From Oscillospiraceae bacterium (GTDB lineage Bacteria > Bacillota > Clostridia > Oscillospirales > Oscillospiraceae), in assembly GCA_024698225.1 (NCBI GenBank), contig JAILRK010000192.1:1-36740 (forward strand): 36,740 bases of DNA, written 5' to 3'. Shown here piece after piece: positions 22,786 to 28,400 of the stretch. The notes under the pieces were generated by a model, which was not told the DNA's origin, did no database searches, and was given only the letters and a program-made list of their open reading frames with translations. A program made the position numbers and the translations under genes. The first letter of the stretch is position 1; every line of letters starts with the position of its first letter.

Positions 22786-24081
22786 TCAGCTCACAAGAGC
22801 CGTGGAGAACCAGGGTATGTAGGTGATGAGCAGCAGCGCCACCAGGAATGCGATGATGAACGGAACTGCCTTTCTCGCCACCGCCATGGGCTGCTCGTCG
22901 CCGATGTTGCCCGCGACGAAGAGGTCGAGGCCGAAGGGCGGCGTGGCAAGGCCGATGGACAGGCAGCAAACGAGGATGACGCCGAAGTGAACCTCATTGA
23001 CGCCGAGCTCCTGCACGGCAGGCAGCAGCACGGGCGCGAGGATGATGATGGCAGGACCGGTGTCCATGACCATGCCGAGAATCAGGAAGATGACCACCAG
23101 CACCGTCAGCACCGTCCAACTGGAGTGGAAGTTGCCGGTGATGAACGCCGTGACCGCCTTGGTCGCCTTGGTCAGCGAGAGCACGCGGCCAAACGCCGTG
23201 GCGAACGCCAGCACGAAGGCGAGACCGCCGTAGGTCTTGACGGACGCGCAGAGCATCGGAATGAGGTCGGAGAGGTGAATGGATTTGTAGATGAACAGGG
23301 AGACAATCAGCGCATAGAACACGGAGATGACCGCAGCCTCGGTCGGAGTGACGTAACCGGCATAGATGCCGCCGAGCACGATGATCGGGCAAAGCAGCGC
23401 CCAGAAGCTCTCCTTGAACACGGGCCAGAGACCGTTGGCGTGCAGCTCGTTCATCTTCTGGTCAATGAGCTTGCGGTCCTCGCCCTTGGTGATGCAGTAG
23501 AACACCGCATACGCCATCAGGAACACGCCGATGAGGATGCCGGGGAAAATGCCGCCGAGGAACAGCGCGCCCGTGGAGACGCCCGTTGCCAGCGAGTAGA
23601 GCACGAAGGGGATGGACGGCGGGATGATGACGCCCAAACCGCCCGCAACGGCAATCAAGCCGGCGCTCCATTTCTTTTCATAGCCCAGAGAGACCATGAA
23701 CGGGATGCACATGGAGCCGACCGCCGCGGTGGTCGCCGGACCGGAGCCGGAGATTGCACCGTAGAACAGGCAGGTGATGATGACCGCGCAGGGGATGCCG
23801 CCGGGAATGCGGCCGATGAAGTACGCGAAGAAGTTGAACAGCTTCTTGGAGATGCCGCCCTCCGCCATGATGACGCCGCCGAGGATGAACAGCGGCACGG
23901 CGAGAATCGGCGTGGAGTTTGCGCCGGAGAAGGTGTTGTTGAGCACCTGGGTGATGGTGCCGCCCTTCCCCATCAGCAGAATCGGCGCGAGGGAGCCGAG
24001 GACCATGGACGTGCCGATGGGAATCGACACGGCGATGCCGACGAGAAATACAACGAATACCAGTAACGCTGCGCTTGCCAT
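22786..24081 (-). CDS. dctM: TRAP transporter large permease DctM
   Basis: This 431-residue membrane protein with about a dozen helices is the Na+-driven transport subunit of a tripartite ATP-independent periplasmic transporter. Typical segments are FLVGIAVSIPIGTSMVLGS at the N terminus, SGSGPATTAAVGSMCIPFM, GGLGVIIPPSIPFVLYS and IYAGYVTPTEAAVISVFYAL. The ATG (24081) shares one base with the dctQ stop codon (TAATG), so the two membrane subunits are translationally coupled. The dctP gene follows after 67 bases. Confidence 0.95.
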   Translation of the reverse strand: MASAALLVFVVFLVGIAVSIPIGTSMVLGSLAPILLMGKGGTITQVLNNTFSGANSTPILAVPLFILGGVIMAEGGISKKLFNFFAYFIGRIPGGIPCAVIITCLFYGAISGSGPATTAAVGSMCIPFMVSLGYEKKWSAGLIAVAGGLGVIIPPSIPFVLYSLATGVSTGALFLGGIFPGILIGVFLMAYAVFYCITKGEDRKLIDQKMNELHANGLWPVFKESFWALLCPIIVLGGIYAGYVTPTEAAVISVFYALIVSLFIYKSIHLSDLIPMLCASVKTYGGLAFVLAFATAFGRVLSLTKATKAVTAFITGNFHSSWTVLTVLVVIFLILGMVMDTGPAIIILAPVLLPAVQELGVNEVHFGVILVCCLSIGLATPPFGLDLFVAGNIGDEQPMAVARKAVPFIIAFLVALLLITYIPWFSTALVS

Positions 24082-24644
24082 TATGCCTCGCCTCCTTCCG
24101 CTCTCTTGCCGGCCTCAGCCTCTTCGGCGGCTTCGGCCATGGTCTGCTCCAGCGTGGTAAGTTCTTTTTCTTTGAAGTGCATGACGTGGACAATCGCCAT
24201 CTGCACGCCGCGCACCGCGCCAAGGCCAAAGCCGACGAGCATGATTGCGTAGATAATCCACATCGGCCAGAGCATGGCGGGCGACGCCTCGCCGCTGACC
24301 TTGATGCCGTTGACAACCTGAATCGCGTTGACGAACAGAATCGCCATGACGGCTGCGTTGATGAGGTCGATGAGGATGTTGACGCTCTTGCGGACTGCCT
24401 GCGGCAGCATGTCAACCAGCACGTTCACGCGCAGCATGCTGCCCTTGCGAATGGTATACGGCAGGGAGAGAAACACGCTCCAAATCCAGCAGAAGCGGCA
24501 GAATTCCTCCGGCCAGGTCAGCGCGTCAACAAAGGACAGGTTGCGGAAGATGACCTGGACCAGTTCGACGCAGGAGATGAGCACCAGGATAACGACGAGG
24601 AAAAATTCCTCGAAATGCTCATCCAGCCATTTCAGGACTTTCAA
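24081..24644 (-). CDS. dctQ: TRAP transporter small permease DctQ (TTG start)
   Basis: This 187-residue membrane protein has four hydrophobic helices (near 13-32, 45-65, 85-105 and 125-147). It contains the DctQ-type WPEEFCRFCWIWSVFLSLPYTIRKG region, and a charged C-terminal tail rich in Glu and Ala follows. It forms the membrane complex with DctM. The TTG at 24644 is taken as the start because GGAGGA lies six bases upstream and no better ATG exists. It begins about 48 bases after the dehydrogenase gene. Confidence 0.92.
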   Translation of the reverse strand: MKVLKWLDEHFEEFFLVVILVLISCVELVQVIFRNLSFVDALTWPEEFCRFCWIWSVFLSLPYTIRKGSMLRVNVLVDMLPQAVRKSVNILIDLINAAVMAILFVNAIQVVNGIKVSGEASPAMLWPMWIIYAIMLVGFGLGAVRGVQMAIVHVMHFKEKELTTLEQTMAEAAEEAEAGKRAEGGEA

Positions 24645-24692
24645 AATACTTCCTCCATTCTGTTTTATTACGCTCTTGGACGGCAGCGGGGT

Positions 24693-25565
24693 TTACTTCT
24701 GCTCCTCCATGATCGTCATGAGTTCCTTGCGCATCGCATCGAGCGGCGCGCACTGACCGCCGGTCCAGAGCTGAATCTGGCGCAGTCCCTGATAGAGCGA
24801 CATGTCAAGACCGTTGATGGTCTTGCAGCCGACTTCCTTCGCCTCGCGCAGGAAGCGGGTCTCGGGGGGATTGTAGGTCGCGTCGAAGCAGACGTGCTCG
24901 GGCTTGAGGTATTTCTTGTCCACGCAGGTCGTGTCTTCCTTGCCGCGCATGCCGGCGCCGGAGAGGTTGAGGATGATGTCGGTCTCGTCAAGAGCCTTGG
25001 CGATGGCCTCTTCATTTGCCGCGCGGACGGGGACGCAGACGCCGGGATAGAACTTGTTCAGCTCTGCGGAAAGCTCCTCGCAGGCACCGGAGCGGGAGCA
25101 GATGTAGATGCGCTTGGCACCGGCGTTTGCCAGCTCAAAGCAGACGCTGCGGCCCGTACCGCCTGCGCCGAAGGAGAACATGGTCTTGCCCTTGAGCTCG
25201 CCCAGCTCCTCCTTGAGGGAGCGCAGCGCGCCGTAACCGTCGGTATTGTAGCCAATGAGGCGGCCCTCAGCGGTCTTGACGACGGTGTTGCTCGAACCCA
25301 TCTTCTTGCACAGAGGGTCGAAATCATCGAGATAGCGCATAACTTCAACCTTGTTCGGCTTGGTCACCGCCGCACCGGCGAAGGCGGGCATGTAGCGCAC
25401 GGCGTTGATGGCGTCGCTCAGGTGGTCGTTGCCGACCTCGGTGTAGAAATACACCATGTTGTAATTGGCCGATTCATACCCGGCGTTCTGCATGCGAGCC
25501 GCGAAGGACTGGCTCAGAGGCGTTCCGATTAAGGTAATAAATCTGGTGTTGATGTCGATGTTCAT
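24693..25565 (-). CDS. Shikimate/quinate dehydrogenase family oxidoreductase, catabolic context
   Basis: This 290-residue NAD(P)-dependent enzyme of the AroE/YdiB family retains the substrate-pocket serines S18 and S20 (GTPLSQS) and the catalytic lysine K72 (VTKPNK). It also retains N93 (SNTVV), the catalytic aspartate D109 (GYNTDGYGAL), the GAGGTG nucleotide loop (133-138) and the C-terminal substrate helix GLDMSLYQG...WTG. It departs from canonical AroE after the serine motif (SFAARM instead of SLSPxMHN) and in VTKP instead of VTIP, so substrate use may differ. It is the first gene of a TRAP transporter operon and not beside aro genes, which suggests oxidation of an imported shikimate, quinate or related cyclitol acid (inference). 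AGGAGG precedes the ATG at 25565. Confidence 0.88.
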   Translation of the reverse strand: MNIDINTRFITLIGTPLSQSFAARMQNAGYESANYNMVYFYTEVGNDHLSDAINAVRYMPAFAGAAVTKPNKVEVMRYLDDFDPLCKKMGSSNTVVKTAEGRLIGYNTDGYGALRSLKEELGELKGKTMFSFGAGGTGRSVCFELANAGAKRIYICSRSGACEELSAELNKFYPGVCVPVRAANEEAIAKALDETDIILNLSGAGMRGKEDTTCVDKKYLKPEHVCFDATYNPPETRFLREAKEVGCKTINGLDMSLYQGLRQIQLWTGGQCAPLDAMRKELMTIMEEQK

Positions 25566-25890
25566 AGGGCTCCTCCTGTTCTAATTTATGAAAAACTAAT
25601 GAAGTTTCTCTGTTTGCATTCTGATTTTATTGGTAATCCGTTCAAATGTCCAATGTTATCTTTTCACGCATTGATTGAAAAAAATCATAGGAAACGAGGG
25701 CCTTCCGTTTCTTTCTGTTTCCTACAAATTCGCTTTCTCATTTTCGTAAAAAACTTACAAAAAAACAGGGCATCCTGCTATCAGGCGAGCGAAAAGACCG
25801 CTTTCTATCGCATGATTGATTTTCTCTATCACGCGAAAGGGCGCGCCACGCAGCAAAAAAGCGTTGCACGAACGTCATTGTTTCGTCGGC
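25566..25890. other. AT-rich intergenic region
   Basis: No gene is supported in these 325 bases. It holds the AGGAGG site and promoter of the dehydrogenase/TRAP operon (25624-25653). A weak hairpin, GAAACG/CGTTTC (25691-25711), has a minus-strand T tract about six bases beyond it and might end the PepSY transcript. A GC-richer stretch near 25845-25870 joins the PepSY gene end. No riboswitch core was recognised. Confidence 0.5.
25624..25653 (-). promoter_or_regulatory. Probable promoter of the dehydrogenase-TRAP-TPP operon
   Basis: On the minus strand TTGGAC (25653-25648) and TAAAAT (25629-25624) are 18 bases apart, about 60 bases before the dehydrogenase ATG. The flanks are very AT-rich, so alternatives within a few bases are possible. 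Confidence 0.5.
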
Positions 25891-26214
25891 TCAATCCGGT
25901 GACCCCGGCTCCGAGAGCGCCGCGAGCACCTCCCCCGTCTCTGCGTCAATCCGGTAGTGGTAGTCCCGCTGCGCGGTTTCAAATTCGATTTCATACCACG
26001 CCTTACCCGCCTTGGTTTCCAGGTCAATGTCCGTGTCCGCCGCATCCTCCTGCGAAAGGCCGGCGTCCGAAAGCGCAATGCCCAGCGCCTCCTCCCCGCT
26101 GAGGTAATTCTGCCGGAACTGCTCAATCAGGTACCATGCGACGACAATCTCAATCAGGATGAGGATGACCAGCGCGCCGGTCACCACCTTGTAGTTTTTC
26201 TTCAGCCATTCCAT
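25891..26214 (-). CDS. Small membrane-anchored PepSY-domain protein
   Basis: This 107-residue protein has one N-terminal transmembrane helix (VVTGALVILILIEIVVAWYLI) after a short basic cytoplasmic end. A single PepSY-like domain follows outside: LSGEEALGIALSDAGL, then WYEIEFETAQRDYHYRIDAETGEVL. PepSY domains are found in protease propeptides and small envelope proteins and are thought to bind or inhibit peptidases; the partner here is unknown. Two in-frame ATGs (26220 and 26214) follow AAAGGAGG. The second, nine bases from the site, is preferred over the first at three bases. It is alone on its strand and seems to form its own transcript. Confidence 0.75.
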   Translation of the reverse strand: MEWLKKNYKVVTGALVILILIEIVVAWYLIEQFRQNYLSGEEALGIALSDAGLSQEDAADTDIDLETKAGKAWYEIEFETAQRDYHYRIDAETGEVLAALSEPGSPD

Positions 26215-26343
26215 GTCCATCTGCCTCCTTTCGCTTCAGCATACTGCCGACGCCTCAAAAAAGCAAGGAAAAATGACCGTATGCGTGTGAAACCGCCATA
26301 GAAAACCTGTCTGAGCCGATAGGCTTTCTCAATCCGCAAACGA

Positions 26344-26373
26344 TTGACTTTCGGGGACCAAAAGGACTACTAT
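26344..26373 (+). promoter_or_regulatory. Promoter of the zinc-ribbon gene
   Basis: TTGACT (26344-26349) and TACTAT (26368-26373) are 18 bases apart, about 30 bases before the ATG at 26404. GGAAG lies between them and the start codon. Confidence 0.5.
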
Positions 26374-26403
26374 TGAGAAAACGCTGAAAGGAAGTCATTT
26401 GTC

Positions 26404-26667
26404 ATGTCTGCTGAAAAGAAACTCTGCTATGCCTGCAACACCGAGCTGACGCTTGTCTCCGCCTCCTTCCCGATGGGCAGCACCTTTGCCCATGAGCGCT
26501 TCCACGCCGATATCTACCGTTGCCCGCAGTGCGGCCGCGTTGAGTTGTTCGCCGCGGAGATGGAGGAAAACGTTATCTGCCCGGTGTGCGGGGCCTCCCA
26601 CAGTCCCAAAGAAAAATGCCCTGTCTGCGCCATCAACGCCGCCTTTTCCAACCACGCGGCACAGTAA
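26404..26667 (+). CDS. Small four-CxxC zinc-ribbon protein of unknown function
   Basis: This 87-residue protein has four CxxC pairs: C8/C11, C40/C43, C59/C62 and C72/C75. It could form two zinc ribbons: pair 1 with pair 2, and pair 3 with pair 4 (CPVCGASHSPKEKCPVC). The first half contains a hydrophobic patch (TLVSASFPMGSTFAHERFHADIYRC), typical of cytoplasmic zinc-ribbon proteins whose ligands are unknown. It has its own promoter and a strong terminator, so it is a single-gene unit. No specific family or function is recognised. Confidence 0.8.
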   Translation: MSAEKKLCYACNTELTLVSASFPMGSTFAHERFHADIYRCPQCGRVELFAAEMEENVICPVCGASHSPKEKCPVCAINAAFSNHAAQ

Positions 26668-26699
26668 CACCGGTTTCCGTCTCTTTTCCTTTATAATAA

Positions 26700-26747
26700 G
26701 GGCCTCCTTCCCCACTGCGGCATCCGCAGTGGCAGGAGGTCCTTTTT
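26700..26747 (+). terminator. Terminator of the zinc-ribbon gene
   Basis: A long hairpin (GGGCCTCCT/AGGAGGTCC outer stem, CCACTGCGG/CGCAGTGG inner stem, CATC loop) is followed by TTTTT. It lies 33 bases after the stop codon. Confidence 0.85.
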
Positions 26748-26781
26748 CCGTCCGTTCGCCGCGGCAGGCGGAAGGTTTTCC

Positions 26782-26810
26782 TTGTGTTTCAAGTTTCGTT
26801 GTGCTAAAGT
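26782..26810 (+). promoter_or_regulatory. Possible promoter of the GGDEF gene
   Basis: TTGTGT (26782-26787) and TAAAGT (26805-26810) are 17 bases apart. The match is moderate, but the position, after a terminator and about 80 bases before the gene, is suitable. Confidence 0.35.
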
Positions 26811-26888
26811 GAATCTGTCTGTATGCCCCTCTGTCGCGCGGTTATGAGCAGTTGCGACATATTCCGTTATGATTTGGAGAAAAGCACT

Positions 26889-28304
26889 ATGGATACACAC
26901 AAAAAAACCCTGAGCCGAAGCATCGCGCTTGGCTGTGTCCTGTTCACGGTGATTCTTTGTCTGACTCTGAGTTTTTTGAACTACTACACCCTGAGAAAAG
27001 CCCTGCGGGAGCGCTATCATTCCCAGATTACGGACCTGCTGCGCTATGTGGACCGTCACATCGACGATACGGACCTCAGACGCTGCACCGAAACCGGCGT
27101 TGAGAGCGACGCTTACCGCGAATTGCTGCGATTTATGGACGGGATTATGGACGATTTCAGTGTCCACTACCTCTATGCAATCAAGCCCGTCAGTCTCAGT
27201 GAGACACACAACGTCATGGTCATCCTCAGCGCCGAGGACTATCACAACCGCTATGAGGACACGGAGGGCAACCTGTATCTCGGCTGGGTCTCGGACGATG
27301 AGTACGACATTGAGACGGTGCGCAAGCTCTATGAGATTATGGCGCAGGACGACATCGTGTTCTTTATCGAAAAGACCGAGTGGGGCACCGACTACACGGG
27401 CGCTCTGCCGCTGCGGGACGACAGCGGCGCGTGCTACGGCATTCTTTGCGTGGACATCGACGTCACGGCGATGTTTGACGAGCTGACGCGTAACGCCCTG
27501 AACAACTCCGGCGTCGTCGTGCTGCTCGGGCTACTCTATACCGTTGCATTTATGCTGTGGTCACGAAGGAACATCACGGCGCCGGTTCAGGATCTGGAAA
27601 AGGGCGTGGTGGATTTCGCCGGCAGAAGCCATGGTCAGCGCAGCGTGGACGCGCTGAAATTTGAGGCGCCCGTTATCCGCACGGACAACGAGGTGAAGTC
27701 CCTTGCCAGAGCCATTACCCAGATGACGGAGGATATGCAGGACTACGTTCGGGAGGTCCTGTCGGCTGAGGCGACCTCCCGTGACATGAAGAAGCTGGCG
27801 GACGCCATGAGCACACTGGCGACGGTTGACCCGCTGACCGGCAGCGGCAACCTGACGGCATGCATGCGCGAAGAGGAGGCAATCAACCGTCAGATTGCCG
27901 AGGACCCGAGCGGCGTGGACTTCGCCCTTGCCATGATTGACATCAACTGCATGAAGTACATCAACGACGGCTTCGGACATGAAAAGGGCGACGCGGCGCT
28001 GCGCTGTCTTGCCGAAACGGCAACGCGGGCATTCCCCCATTCGCAGGTCTTTCGCATCGGGGGAGACGAGTTCATCGTTATTCTGCGTAAACAGGACTGC
28101 CGGGACGCCGAACAGCTTCAGGAGCGCTTCCACGCCGAGACCTCCTGGCCGAAAAACGACGAGCCTTGGGTCAAACTCTCCGCTTCCATCGGCGTGGCAC
28201 ACTACACCCCGGGAAGAGACCACAGCATGGACGACGTGCTCAAGCGTGCCGACCAGGCCATGTACGATATGAAACAGGCGATGCACGCGGCATGGGAGCG
28301 CTGA
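26889..28304 (+). CDS. Membrane sensor diguanylate cyclase (GGDEF)
   Basis: This 471-residue protein has a transmembrane helix (about 11-30), an extracellular Cache-like sensor region (about 36-205), a second helix (208-226), a HAMP-like linker (227-280) and a C-terminal GGDEF domain (about 305-471). The active-site loop is intact, GGDEF at 391-395 (FRIGGDEFIVIL). The upstream metal and nucleotide segment MIDINCMKYINDGFGHEKGD keeps the first Asp, Lys, Asn and Asp, so cyclic-di-GMP synthesis is likely. No RxxD inhibitory site lies five residues before GGDEF, so product feedback is probably absent. No EAL or PilZ partner is in the window. The start is the ATG at 26889, behind TTGGAGA; the upstream extension to 26823 lacks a site. 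The ligand of the sensor region is unknown. Confidence 0.88.
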   Translation: MDTHKKTLSRSIALGCVLFTVILCLTLSFLNYYTLRKALRERYHSQITDLLRYVDRHIDDTDLRRCTETGVESDAYRELLRFMDGIMDDFSVHYLYAIKPVSLSETHNVMVILSAEDYHNRYEDTEGNLYLGWVSDDEYDIETVRKLYEIMAQDDIVFFIEKTEWGTDYTGALPLRDDSGACYGILCVDIDVTAMFDELTRNALNNSGVVVLLGLLYTVAFMLWSRRNITAPVQDLEKGVVDFAGRSHGQRSVDALKFEAPVIRTDNEVKSLARAITQMTEDMQDYVREVLSAEATSRDMKKLADAMSTLATVDPLTGSGNLTACMREEEAINRQIAEDPSGVDFALAMIDINCMKYINDGFGHEKGDAALRCLAETATRAFPHSQVFRIGGDEFIVILRKQDCRDAEQLQERFHAETSWPKNDEPWVKLSASIGVAHYTPGRDHSMDDVLKRADQAMYDMKQAMHAAWER

Positions 28305-28337
28305 GGCGCACGCCGCCGTGACAGAGAACCTGCACAA

Positions 28338-28376
28338 GACTGCCTGCTTTGAACATTCGTGCCGGAGCAGGCAGTC
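28338..28376 (+). repeat. Perfect 11-bp hairpin upstream of the GTPase-NYN gene
   Basis: GACTGCCTGCT (28338-28348) and its exact inverse (28366-28376) enclose a 17-base loop, ending 24 bases before the start codon. No T tract follows, so it is not a simple terminator. It may be a leader structure affecting translation or mRNA stability, or the 3' end of the GGDEF message. Confidence 0.5.
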
Positions 28377-28400
28377 ATCACAATGAAACGGAGGAACAGG

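Noticed and set aside
25845-25880. Possible hairpin terminator of the PepSY gene around the AAAAAA run
   Set aside because: The flanking arms pair poorly and no clear stem precedes the minus-strand T tract.
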